Shown one piece after another: positions 16,879 to 25,029 of a stretch of 64,000 bases of DNA. A program made the position numbers and the translations under genes. Within the stretch, counting starts at the first letter, position 1; each line of letters begins with the position of its first letter. The notes under the pieces are model-generated. The model worked only from the letters and a program-made list of their open reading frames with translations, did not search any database and was not told where the DNA came from. The DNA comes from Lachnospiraceae bacterium (GTDB taxonomy: Bacteria > Bacillota > Clostridia > Lachnospirales > Lachnospiraceae): positions 1 through 64,000 of the forward strand of contig JAEEGQ010000075.1 in assembly GCA_016280395.1 (NCBI GenBank), written 5' to 3'.

Positions 16879-18230
16879 GCCTTTTTCTCCTCTTTTCCGG
16901 CAGCTTCCGCTGCTGCCTTTTTCTCCGCTTCAAGCTTTGCCTGATATGCTTTCACGCGCATCTTCGCAAGCTTGTTTACCTGGACGAGAGGCCTCTTTGC
17001 CGGACATGAGAAGCTGCAGCAGCCGCATTCCATGCAGTTCATTACTTCAAGCTTCACAAGCTCCTCGTCGTTTTCGGTCTTAAACGCACGCTCTATCGCA
17101 AAAGGTGTGATATGGAGCGGGCAGACCGCGGTACATCTTCCGCAGTGTATGCAGTTTGACGGCTCGTCGATCTTGCCGTCCTTTTTGTTCATGGCGATTA
17201 TCGCGTTGGTATTCTTCATTATGGGCTGTTCGGTGTCGTAAACCGCAATACCCATCATCGGACCGCCGTACAGTATCTTTCCCGGTTCTTCCTTGAAACC
17301 GCCGCAGAAATCAAACAGATCCTGCATCGGAGTTCCTATCGGCGCGATAACGTTCTTGGGCTCCGCAACGGCCGAACCGTCCACGGTGACTGTCTTTTCA
17401 ACAAGCGGCATGCCTGTCTTCACATAATTTGCGATAGCGGCAAGTGTCGTACAGTTGATAACGACGCACCCGACGTCTATGGGGAGCTTGCCCGCGGGCA
17501 CGACCCTTCCGGTTATGTTATGGATCAGCACCTTCTCACCGCCCTGGGGGTAAAGTGCGGGGAGCGCCACCGCATCAACATCCGTAAGGTTCGCGCAGCG
17601 CTTTTTGTACAATTCGATACAGTCGGGCTTGTTGTCCTCGATGCCGATGACCACGCGGCCCGGCTGAAGATAGCGTTTTAAGAGCTCTATCCCTTCCATC
17701 ACAAGATCCGGCTTGTCAAGCATCGTCCTTGTATCGGATGTTATATAGGGTTCGCATTCCGCACCGTTTACAAGGATGTAATCGACCTTTGTCTTGACAG
17801 TAAGCTTGACCCTTGTGGGAAAGCCTGCCCCGCCGAGGCCCACGACGCCGCTGTTGTTGACTGCCTGCAGGAATTCCTCTTTGTTGGCGATATGCACAGG
17901 CTTGATATTCTCGTCAACAGGCTGCTCTTCGGTAGTCTGTATCGTTACGGCGGGCATGTAGCGCCCCGCGGATGTGAGCACGGTATCGATCTTTGTGACC
18001 TTTCCTGCCACGGAAGCATGGATCGGTGCCGAGACAAAACCGCCTTCTTCGGCTATTATCTGGCCCTTCTTAACCATGTCGCCAACGCTTACAAGCGGCT
18101 TTGCCGGTGCGCCGATATGCATCGACATTGGGATAACGACCTGCTTGGGAAGCGGTATTGCAACCGGTGCCAGCGCAGCCGTATTCTTGCGATGTGGGAC
18201 TTTCACTCCCGCCATTCTTTTCTTGTACAT
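16875..18230 (-). CDS. rnfC: Rnf complex subunit C, NADH- and FMN-binding iron-sulfur protein
   Basis: RnfC is the cytoplasmic subunit where NAD+ is reduced. The 451 residues carry an N-terminal barrel-like domain, a NuoF-like region with GLGGAGFPTRVKL (about residue 133) and two C-terminal [4Fe-4S] motifs, CIHCGRCTAVCP and CMECGCCSFSCP, then a short Ala/Lys/Glu tail. It is the first gene of the operon, with GGGAGAC upstream of ATG 18230. Confidence 0.95.
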   Translation of the reverse strand: MYKKRMAGVKVPHRKNTAALAPVAIPLPKQVVIPMSMHIGAPAKPLVSVGDMVKKGQIIAEEGGFVSAPIHASVAGKVTKIDTVLTSAGRYMPAVTIQTTEEQPVDENIKPVHIANKEEFLQAVNNSGVVGLGGAGFPTRVKLTVKTKVDYILVNGAECEPYITSDTRTMLDKPDLVMEGIELLKRYLQPGRVVIGIEDNKPDCIELYKKRCANLTDVDAVALPALYPQGGEKVLIHNITGRVVPAGKLPIDVGCVVINCTTLAAIANYVKTGMPLVEKTVTVDGSAVAEPKNVIAPIGTPMQDLFDFCGGFKEEPGKILYGGPMMGIAVYDTEQPIMKNTNAIIAMNKKDGKIDEPSNCIHCGRCTAVCPLHITPFAIERAFKTENDEELVKLEVMNCMECGCCSFSCPAKRPLVQVNKLAKMRVKAYQAKLEAEKKAAAEAAGKEEKKA

Positions 18231-18368
18231 GTATAGTCTCCCTTTTTAGTCTTGTTACAGCCTTTTATTTATATTTAACAGACGGCTGCGTGCTTCGCAC
18301 TCCCGCCGTCTTCCCTCATTCCGCACTCCCGCGCAGGTTCCCTCCGCTCCGTGCTCCATGAGGGGGCG

Positions 18369-18426
18369 CTGAAAAGTCCTGTTCCGCACTTTCGAGTGAA
18401 CTCGAAGTGCGTCACGGCCTTTTCAG
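18369..18426. other. Nested inverted repeat between pfkA and rnfC
   Basis: An outer 8-bp pair (CTGAAAAG / CTTTTCAG) encloses an inner pair (GCACTTCGAG / CTCGAAAGTGC) with a short loop. It starts about 9 bp past the pfkA stop. No run of T follows, so it is at best a weak terminator. The rest of the gap (18243-18368) is GC-rich with small repeats of 'cgcactcccg' and shows no gene. Confidence 0.5.
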
Positions 18427-18434
18427 CTGTTAAA

Positions 18435-19415
18435 TCACATGACCGCGAGCTTTTTCTGCATTTCGTACAGGAACGGATCGAGGTCTTTCTTCATTGCAAG
18501 TGCCTCTTCAAGATCCAGATCTATGAATTTGCCGTATTTATATGCGATTATCCTGTTGGTCTTGCCTTCGCAGAGTACTTCCACGGCCTTGCAGCCCATT
18601 GCGGAAGCATATACCCTGTCTTTACAGGTAGGAGAGCCGCCGCGCTGGATGTGACCGATGATAGTTGCCCTTGTGGAAACGCCTGTCGCAGCCTCGATCC
18701 TCTTTGCCATGCCGTGGGAATCGCCGATACCTTCGGCATTTATGATGATGTGATGCGTCTTGCCGGATTTTCTCTTTTCGATTATATGGTTGATGATCTC
18801 CTGCTCGTTGTAATCATAGCGTTCAACGGTAAGAACATCCTCGGCACCTGTTGCGATACCGCACCAGAGCGCGATATGGCCTGCCGTACGCCCCATGACC
18901 TCGATGATACTGCAGCGTTCATGTGAGGTTGATGTGTCACGCACCTTGTCTATTGCTTCCATAGCGGTATTTACCGCCGTATCGAAGCCTATGGTGTAAT
19001 CCGTGCAGGCAATGTCAAGGTCGATGGTCCCGGGAACGCCTATCGCGTTTATCCCTCTGTTTGCAAGGGCTCTTGCGCCGCGGAACGAACCGTCGCCGCC
19101 GATAACGACCATGCCGTCGATACCGTGCTTGCGGCAGATCTCTGCGCCTTTTGCCTGTCCTTCCTCCGTCATAAATTCCGGACACCTCGCGGTAAAGAGG
19201 ATGGTGCCTCCGTGCTGGATGGTGTCGGCCACGGTACGGCTTGACATGTCGATGATATCTTCTTCAAGAAGGCCCGTATATCCGCGCCTTATGCCCTTAA
19301 CCTTAAGCCCGTGCGCAAGAGCGGTACGAACCACGCTTCGTACTGCCGCGTTCATACCCGGGGCATCGCCGCCGCTTGTAAGAACACCGATTGTTTTTAC
19401 CTGATTTTCGCTCAT
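18435..19415 (-). CDS. pfkA: ATP-dependent 6-phosphofructokinase
   Basis: Phosphorylates fructose 6-phosphate to the 1,6-bisphosphate in glycolysis. The 326 residues are the bacterial length. Seen: GVLTSGGDAPGMNAAVR, GGDGSFRGA with the Gly that marks ATP rather than PPi use, PGTIDLDIACTDYTIGFDTA, and EVMGRTAGHIALW. The catalytic Asp of TIDxD is kept, though the usual Asn after it is Leu, a change I believe is common in this clade. AGGAAGGAC precedes the ATG; the gene starts 18 bp after dnaE. Confidence 0.95.
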   Translation of the reverse strand: MSENQVKTIGVLTSGGDAPGMNAAVRSVVRTALAHGLKVKGIRRGYTGLLEEDIIDMSSRTVADTIQHGGTILFTARCPEFMTEEGQAKGAEICRKHGIDGMVVIGGDGSFRGARALANRGINAIGVPGTIDLDIACTDYTIGFDTAVNTAMEAIDKVRDTSTSHERCSIIEVMGRTAGHIALWCGIATGAEDVLTVERYDYNEQEIINHIIEKRKSGKTHHIIINAEGIGDSHGMAKRIEAATGVSTRATIIGHIQRGGSPTCKDRVYASAMGCKAVEVLCEGKTNRIIAYKYGKFIDLDLEEALAMKKDLDPFLYEMQKKLAVM

Positions 19416-19433
19416 AAGATCATGTCCTTCCTA

Positions 19434-22400
19434 TCATTTTTTATTTAAGCCTTTATTTGATACAACAACATTGTCTTCGCCAAAGTTCTTCTTTAAGACC
19501 TCAACAAGCCCCGGCGTTATCCCCACCCTGCAGCTGTCGGGAAGAGGCTTGTACTGCTTCTCCGCTTTCAGCATGACGACTATGGAATCTATGCCGTCGC
19601 TGTCGGCTATCAGGCTTTTCAGCTTTTCTTCCGACGCTACAAAAGCATCCTTGTTCTCAAATCTAATATAAAGCACCCTCGGCACATTTGCAAACAGTTT
19701 CATGCGTGAAAAGATAAGTTTTGCATCTTTTTCGTCTTCGGCCGAAACCCGCCCCGTTATAAAGACCTTTTCACCCTTGACGATATTTGCCCTGTTCTTT
19801 TCAAAATCCTTTGGAAATACAAGTATCTCCAGCTGTCCGACATTATCCTCGAGAGTGATGAATGCCATCATGGAACCCGAGCGCGTGATCTTTGTCGTAA
19901 CCTCTGTTATGAGGCCTCCGACTGTGACCGTTGTCCCGTCCTCTATCGCGCAGGTACCGGTCTCCTCGTTCAGGGTGAAATCGTTGCTTGTCGCGTCTGT
20001 GTTTGCTTCCATGAGCGACCTGTAAGCATCGAGCGGATGTCCCGAAACATAGACGCCAAGCACCTCGTGTTCAAGCTCGAAGAGCTCGTCATTATCGTAT
20101 TCCGTGACATCGGGAAGCGGTCTTTCAAACCTTTCCTTTTCGCCGTCGTCCGCCACATCGAACAGGCTCATCTGTCCTGTTGTCGCGAGCTTTCTTTCCC
20201 TTGCCGCATCATCCATGATAACGGAGTAGCTTATCATCTGCTGCCTGCGGTTCCCGGGGAAGGATGAGAAAGCACCTGCTTTTATAAAGCTCTCTATCGT
20301 TCTCTTGTTTATCTCTTTGCTTGAAAGCCTTGTGCAGAAATCCTTAAGTGATGTAAAAGGCCCGTGCTCCGTCCTTTCCGCAACCACTGCATCTATGACG
20401 GGCCTGCCGACACTCCTTATCGCCGAAAGCGCGAACCTTATCCCGCCTTCATCTGCGGTAAACATCCGCTCGCCCTTGTTTATGTCCGGCGGCAGTATCT
20501 TTATGCCCATCTTTCGTGATTCGTAGATGTACTCGGCAACCTTTCCGGAGTTGTCCTGCACGGAAGTCATGAGGGCAGCCATAAACTGTGCGGGGTAATA
20601 GTATTTAAGATAAGCCGTCCTGTAGGAAACCACCGCGTATGCCGCGGCATGGGACTTGTTGAAGGCGTATTTCGCGAAATCCGTCATCTCGTCATAGATC
20701 TTGTTCGCAACAGCTTCCGGTATCCCATTCGCAACGCAGCCCTTAACGCCCTCTTCCTTGTTTCCGTAGACGAAATTCTTGCGTTCGCGCTCCATTACGG
20801 CAGCTTTTTTCTTGGACATGGCACGGCGCACAAGGTCGCTCCTGCCGTAACTGTAGCCCGCAAGATCGCGCACTATCTGCATTACCTGCTCCTGGTATAC
20901 AATACACCCGTATGTCGGTGCAAGTATATGCTCAAGCTCGGGACAGTCGTAAACAATGCCGGCTCTGTCGTTCTTGCCCTTGATGTATTTCGGTATAAAA
21001 TCCATCGGGCCCGGGCGGTACAGCGAGATGCCCGCTATCACATCCTCTATGGATTCGGGTTTCAGCTCCTTCATAAAGCTCTTCATCCCGGCGCTTTCAA
21101 GCTGGAACACACCCTCAGTCCTTCCGGAAGCAAGGAAATCATATATCTTTTTGTCGTTAAAATCAATCCTGTCTATGTCCAGATGTACACCCGGCAGCCT
21201 GTTTATCGCATTTACCGCATCCTGTATCACAGTAAGTGTACGGAGCCCAAGGAAGTCCATCTTTAAGAGCCCGAGCTCTTCTATCGTGGTCATGGTAAAC
21301 TGCGTGACTATGGTGTCGTCCGAACCTCTCGAGAGCGGAACATAATCACCAACGGGCGCGTTGCTTATAACAACGCCTGCTGCATGCACCGAGCTGTGGC
21401 GCGGCAGACCTTCCAGACGCCGGCTCATATCGACAAGGTTCTTTATCTCATCATCGGACTCATACAGGTCGCTTAATTCCTTGTTGACCTCAAGCGCCTT
21501 GTCAAGCGTCATTCCGAGTTCTGCAGGAACCATCTTCGCTACCGCATCGCACTTGGCATAAGGGATCTCAAGAGCACGTCCGACATCTCTTAAAACGCCT
21601 CTTGCCTGAAGCGTTCCGAAGGTTACTATCTGCGCGACCCTGTCTTTGCCGTACTTCCGGATAACATATTCGATCACTTCCTGACGCCTTTCGTAACAGA
21701 AATCAACGTCAATATCGGGCATGGTCACACGCTCGGGGTTCAGGAAGCGCTCAAACAGCAGGCTGAAACGCATGGGGTCTATATCCGTTATCCCAAGGCT
21801 GTAGGAAACTATGCTTCCGGCTGCGGAGCCTCGCCCCGGACCTACCGCTATGCCGTTGCTCTTTGCATAATTGATGAAATCCGAAACTATAAGGAAATAG
21901 TCCACAAAGCCCATAGTCTTTATGGTATCGATCTCGTATGCAAGGCGTTCCTTAAGTTCAGCCGAAGGCTCTCCGTAGCGCTTTTTAAGGCCGTCCTCAC
22001 AGAGCTTCACAAAATATTCGTATGAAGTATAGCCTGCCGGAACATCAAACTTTGGCAGCTTGTACTTGCCGAATTCAAATGTAACATTGCAGCGCTGCGC
22101 TATCTTCCATGTGTTTTCCAGCGCCTCAGCGGCATACGGGAAGAGCTCCGCCATCTCTTCAGGGGATTTCATATAGAACTGGCCGCCCGTGTAGCGCATG
22201 CGGTCTTCGTCATTCACATGTTTTCCGGTCTGTATGCAGAGCAGGATATCGTGCGCCTGTGCATCCTGCGGATAAACATAGTGGATATCGTTTGTACAGA
22301 CAAGCGGCATGCCCGTTTCCTTATGCATCCTGAGAAGCCCCTGGTTCACGGTCTGCTGCTCCGGATACCCGTGATCCTGCAGCTCAAGATAATAATTTTC

Positions 22401-22901
22401 CTCGCCGAAAACAGCCTGCATGCGGAGCGCAGCGGCCTTTGCCTCTTCGTAAAAGCCGCGTTTTAAGTTGACTGCCACCTCGCCCGCAAGACATGCCGAT
22501 AAGGCTATTATCCCCTCATGGTACTTTTCAAGCGTCTCCATATCCACTCTCGGCTTGTAATAGAAGCCTTCGATAAATCCCGTGGATACTATCTTCATGA
22601 GATTCTTATAGCCTTCGTTGTCTTTTGCGAGCAGCACAAGATGGAAATAGCGGTCCTCGCCTGTGGTTTCCCTGTCAAATCTCGAGCCGGGCGCAACATA
22701 TATCTCGCACCCGATAACAGGGTGTATGCCAGCGGCCTCGCAGGCGCGGTAAAAATCTATAACGCCGTACATAACGCCGTGGTCCGTAATGGCAAGACTG
22801 TCCATCCCAAGCTCTTTTGCACGCGCAACTACTTCCTTTATCTTGCAGGAGCCGTCCAAAAGACTGTATTCGGTATGTGTATGTAAATGTGTGAAATGCA
22901 T
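19434..22901 (-). CDS. dnaE: DNA polymerase III subunit alpha
   Basis: The replicative DnaE-type polymerase, 1155 residues. Seen in order: PHP domain starting HLHTHTEYSLLDGSCKI with ITDHGVMYG, PGRGSAAGSIVSY (about residue 355), catalytic MPDIDVDF near residue 400, the FNKSHAAAYA segment, HhH motifs and a C-terminal OB fold (VTVGGLITEVTTKITRSG, from about 970). GGAG precedes the ATG. It heads the minus-strand run; a terminator lies about 130 bp upstream. Confidence 0.97.
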   Translation of the reverse strand: MHFTHLHTHTEYSLLDGSCKIKEVVARAKELGMDSLAITDHGVMYGVIDFYRACEAAGIHPVIGCEIYVAPGSRFDRETTGEDRYFHLVLLAKDNEGYKNLMKIVSTGFIEGFYYKPRVDMETLEKYHEGIIALSACLAGEVAVNLKRGFYEEAKAAALRMQAVFGEENYYLELQDHGYPEQQTVNQGLLRMHKETGMPLVCTNDIHYVYPQDAQAHDILLCIQTGKHVNDEDRMRYTGGQFYMKSPEEMAELFPYAAEALENTWKIAQRCNVTFEFGKYKLPKFDVPAGYTSYEYFVKLCEDGLKKRYGEPSAELKERLAYEIDTIKTMGFVDYFLIVSDFINYAKSNGIAVGPGRGSAAGSIVSYSLGITDIDPMRFSLLFERFLNPERVTMPDIDVDFCYERRQEVIEYVIRKYGKDRVAQIVTFGTLQARGVLRDVGRALEIPYAKCDAVAKMVPAELGMTLDKALEVNKELSDLYESDDEIKNLVDMSRRLEGLPRHSSVHAAGVVISNAPVGDYVPLSRGSDDTIVTQFTMTTIEELGLLKMDFLGLRTLTVIQDAVNAINRLPGVHLDIDRIDFNDKKIYDFLASGRTEGVFQLESAGMKSFMKELKPESIEDVIAGISLYRPGPMDFIPKYIKGKNDRAGIVYDCPELEHILAPTYGCIVYQEQVMQIVRDLAGYSYGRSDLVRRAMSKKKAAVMERERKNFVYGNKEEGVKGCVANGIPEAVANKIYDEMTDFAKYAFNKSHAAAYAVVSYRTAYLKYYYPAQFMAALMTSVQDNSGKVAEYIYESRKMGIKILPPDINKGERMFTADEGGIRFALSAIRSVGRPVIDAVVAERTEHGPFTSLKDFCTRLSSKEINKRTIESFIKAGAFSSFPGNRRQQMISYSVIMDDAARERKLATTGQMSLFDVADDGEKERFERPLPDVTEYDNDELFELEHEVLGVYVSGHPLDAYRSLMEANTDATSNDFTLNEETGTCAIEDGTTVTVGGLITEVTTKITRSGSMMAFITLEDNVGQLEILVFPKDFEKNRANIVKGEKVFITGRVSAEDEKDAKLIFSRMKLFANVPRVLYIRFENKDAFVASEEKLKSLIADSDGIDSIVVMLKAEKQYKPLPDSCRVGITPGLVEVLKKNFGEDNVVVSNKGLNKK

Positions 22902-23027
22902 TTTGTTCTCCGTGCAGCAAATGCAGCCGGCATCTCCAAATTCGCCGTGTCACCGCATCCGCTCTGTAATGCAAAATTGAAAATTGCACCAAATACTATA
23001 ATACTCCAAGACACAACAAAATGCAAT

Positions 23028-23060
23028 AAAAATGCCCTGCAAAAACTTGCAAGGCATTTT
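23028..23060 (-). terminator. Intrinsic terminator upstream of dnaE
   Basis: Arms AAAATGCC-TGCAA and TTGCA-GGCATTTT with one bulge pair around a short A-rich loop, ending in a T-run on either strand. It starts 5 bp past the stop of the gene at 23065 and separates it from dnaE. Confidence 0.75.
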
Positions 23061-23064
23061 ATTA

Positions 23065-23724
23065 TTATCTTATCAATTCACTCAAAATGTCCTCCACAGA
23101 CTCAATCGGCCGGATACTCATATATTCAACCAGATAATGGTTCTCGCCATGATCGAAATGCGCCACCAATGCATGTCCCAATGGTGAGAATCCGGATTTT
23201 TCATCATAGATACTGTATGTAACTTCTGTGTTGTTAATCCGGATTTTCGAGGTTTTTCCCGGGTCAAGATGACCTTTTTTGTTTATGTTGTCAGATGCCG
23301 GCAGATATACTTCTATATAAATCCAAATATCTTCCTTCTCAAACACTGTTACAATGTTCTTCCATGTTTCCCGATCTTCTATGGAACCTCCGTCTGAAAA
23401 TTCGATTTCTGCTTCTGTTGAGTACCCGTCATCCGGATAATTGTTAAACAAGTACCCATTTCCCAAAATCGCTTCCGCCTCTGCCAAACTCGAAAACTGT
23501 TTATGCGTCCTTGCATATTCAGCATTAGGAACAGGTTGTTGCCTTCCTGCAGGCTTATTCACTATAACAACAGCGATCACGATCAGTATTAACATAACAA
23601 GAAGACCTGCCAATATTGCGGGAATTGATAATGATCGGCCTTGCTCTTTAACTTTTGGATTTTTTTCAGAAAAAGTCAACGCAGCCACACCCGGACTGCG
23701 TTGACTCTTAAGCTGTATGCACAT
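23065..23724 (-). CDS. Membrane-anchored DUF4367-like protein, possibly N-terminally truncated
   Basis: Up to 219 residues: one membrane segment (about residues 34-56) and an extracytoplasmic domain with SLAEAEAILGNGYLFNNYP and a C-terminal end HGENHYLVEYMSI, which resembles the outer domain of DUF4367 or anti-sigma-like proteins (inference). The start is doubtful: the first ATG (23724) has no ribosome site, and an intrinsic terminator at 23670-23705 falls inside the first codons. The true start is probably further in, or the gene is the remnant of one that lost its cytoplasmic half. It is visibly more AT-rich than its neighbours. Confidence 0.5.
   Translation of the reverse strand: MCIQLKSQRSPGVAALTFSEKNPKVKEQGRSLSIPAILAGLLVMLILIVIAVVIVNKPAGRQQPVPNAEYARTHKQFSSLAEAEAILGNGYLFNNYPDDGYSTEAEIEFSDGGSIEDRETWKNIVTVFEKEDIWIYIEVYLPASDNINKKGHLDPGKTSKIRINNTEVTYSIYDEKSGFSPLGHALVAHFDHGENHYLVEYMSIRPIESVEDILSELIR
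23670..23705 (-). terminator. Intrinsic terminator of the lacI-type gene
   Basis: Perfect 10-bp stem (GTCAACGCAG / CTGCGTTGAC, 23675-23705) with an 11-nt loop, followed on the minus strand by TTTTTC. It lies about 43 bp past the regulator's stop. Confidence 0.75.
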
Positions 23725-23747
23725 TAAAGGAAGGATTGTATATTTCG

Positions 23748-24770
23748 TCAGGTACTCGATCTTTTGAGAACTTCTGCGCTCAGCGTGATAACCTTTGCAG
23801 GTGTGTCATCGCCTTCGATCCTTGCAAACAGGGCATTTGCCGCAACCCTGCCCATGTCATGAATCGGAAGCGCAATTGTCGTAAGCGGCGGGTTGGAATA
23901 CTTTGATATTTCGATATTGGAAAGGCCCATGACCGCAACCTCTTCCGGCACCCTGACTCCGAGATCGAACAGCGTCCTGAGCACTCCAATCGCCATAAGG
24001 TCGCTCGCAACAAAGTATGCATCCGGCAGATGTTTCTTCTTGTATGCCTCTCTTACAGTCTTTTCACAGTATTCTTCATCCCAGTTACTTGCAAGCACCC
24101 AGTCCGGGTCGTATTCAAGCCCAAAGCTGTGCAGCGCCGAGAAATAACCGTTGTAACGGCGGCTCGTCTTCATGTTTTCCCTGAAACCGCCTATGAACCC
24201 TATACGCTTGTATCCGCGTTCCATAAGATGTCTTATGGCCATGAACGCTGCGGAATAATGATCGTATGCTACGTTGTCGATGTCATTGTGATCGGTATCG
24301 ATGCCAACTATATAAGGGGTCTGCTTCTTCAGGTACTGGAAGGTTGACGGCTCAAGCGTGTTCATGATTATAACGCCGTTAACGGGATCCTGGAATGTAC
24401 TGCTTAAGACCTTTGGATTCTCCAGTTCCTTGTTTGTTCTTATAAAAGAGACTTCATATCCCTTCTTCATTATCTCATCTTCGAAGCCGGAAAGTATCGA
24501 CAGATAATAGGGGTCGTTATACTTTCCGCCCTGAACGTTCAGGATACACCCGAACTTGCGGGGATTGTTCTTATCAGTTCCCGTTCTGTGGGTGCTGCGC
24601 ATCTGGTCGAGCGAAGATGTGGGGGCTTTGTATCCGAGTTCCGCAACAGCTTTCCAGACACGCTCTATTGTTTCGTTAGTCATCTTGTATTTTGTATCGT
24701 GATTCAGTACCCTTGAGACCGTAGCCGCGGATACGTTCGCCAGTGCGGCGACATCGCGTATCGTACTCAT
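23748..24770 (-). CDS. LacI family transcriptional regulator of the carbohydrate island
   Basis: About 340 residues. The N-terminal helix-turn-helix STIRDVAALANVSAATVSRVL and hinge are followed by a periplasmic-binding-like domain (KFGCILNVQGGKYNDPYYLSILSGFEDEI; AVMGLSNIEISKYSNPPLTTI). ATG 24770 is chosen because it gives the standard N-terminus and has AGGAAGG upstream. It is divergent from the sugar-uptake operon, and three GTTGCGTAA elements in the shared region are the obvious operators. The ligand is probably the imported sugar or its phosphate. Confidence 0.92.
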   Translation of the reverse strand: MSTIRDVAALANVSAATVSRVLNHDTKYKMTNETIERVWKAVAELGYKAPTSSLDQMRSTHRTGTDKNNPRKFGCILNVQGGKYNDPYYLSILSGFEDEIMKKGYEVSFIRTNKELENPKVLSSTFQDPVNGVIIMNTLEPSTFQYLKKQTPYIVGIDTDHNDIDNVAYDHYSAAFMAIRHLMERGYKRIGFIGGFRENMKTSRRYNGYFSALHSFGLEYDPDWVLASNWDEEYCEKTVREAYKKKHLPDAYFVASDLMAIGVLRTLFDLGVRVPEEVAVMGLSNIEISKYSNPPLTTIALPIHDMGRVAANALFARIEGDDTPAKVITLSAEVLKRSST

Positions 24771-24848
24771 ATATGACCTTCCTGCCTTTTTTACATTATA
24801 TAATGAAAACAATCAACTTGTTCATGTTTTTGTCAGTTACCATTTTCT

Positions 24849-24877
24849 ATGATAAAGCATTAAACACGTTATGTCAA
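24849..24877 (-). promoter_or_regulatory. Promoter of the lacI-type gene
   Basis: Minus-strand TTGACA (24877-24872), 17-bp spacer, TATCAT (24854-24849). An operator-like element lies 18 bp upstream of the -35 box. Confidence 0.7.
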
Positions 24878-24894
24878 CTAAACATGTTAAAAAA

Positions 24895-24904
24895 GTTGCG
24901 TAAA
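24895..24904. promoter_or_regulatory. Distal LacI-family operator-like element
   Basis: GTTGCGTAAA, matching the two elements at the operon promoter. Its centre is 82 bp from the nearest of them, a distance compatible with looping. Confidence 0.5.
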
Positions 24905-24946
24905 TCTTTACCAAAAAAATTTATTTAAAATTACTAAAAAAACCTC

Positions 24947-24975
24947 TTGCATAACAACGAAATTAGTGCTATATT
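24947..24975 (+). promoter_or_regulatory. Promoter of the carbohydrate operon
   Basis: TTGCAT (24947-24952), 17-bp spacer, TATATT (24970-24975). Expected start near 24982, inside the first operator-like element, as for a repressor-controlled promoter. Confidence 0.75.
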
Positions 24976-24976
24976 T

Positions 24977-25008
24977 GTTGCGTAACAAGAACGCAACACT
25001 TACGCAAC
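24977..25008. promoter_or_regulatory. Paired LacI-family operator-like elements
   Basis: GTTGCGTAAC (24977-24986) and its inverted copy CTTACGCAAC (24999-25008) with centres 22 bp apart, plus a half element ACGCAAC between them. Each is a near-palindrome with a central CG, as in LacI-family operators, and they cover the expected transcription start. Confidence 0.65.
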
Positions 25009-25029
25009 AAAAGTATTGGGGAAAAACAG

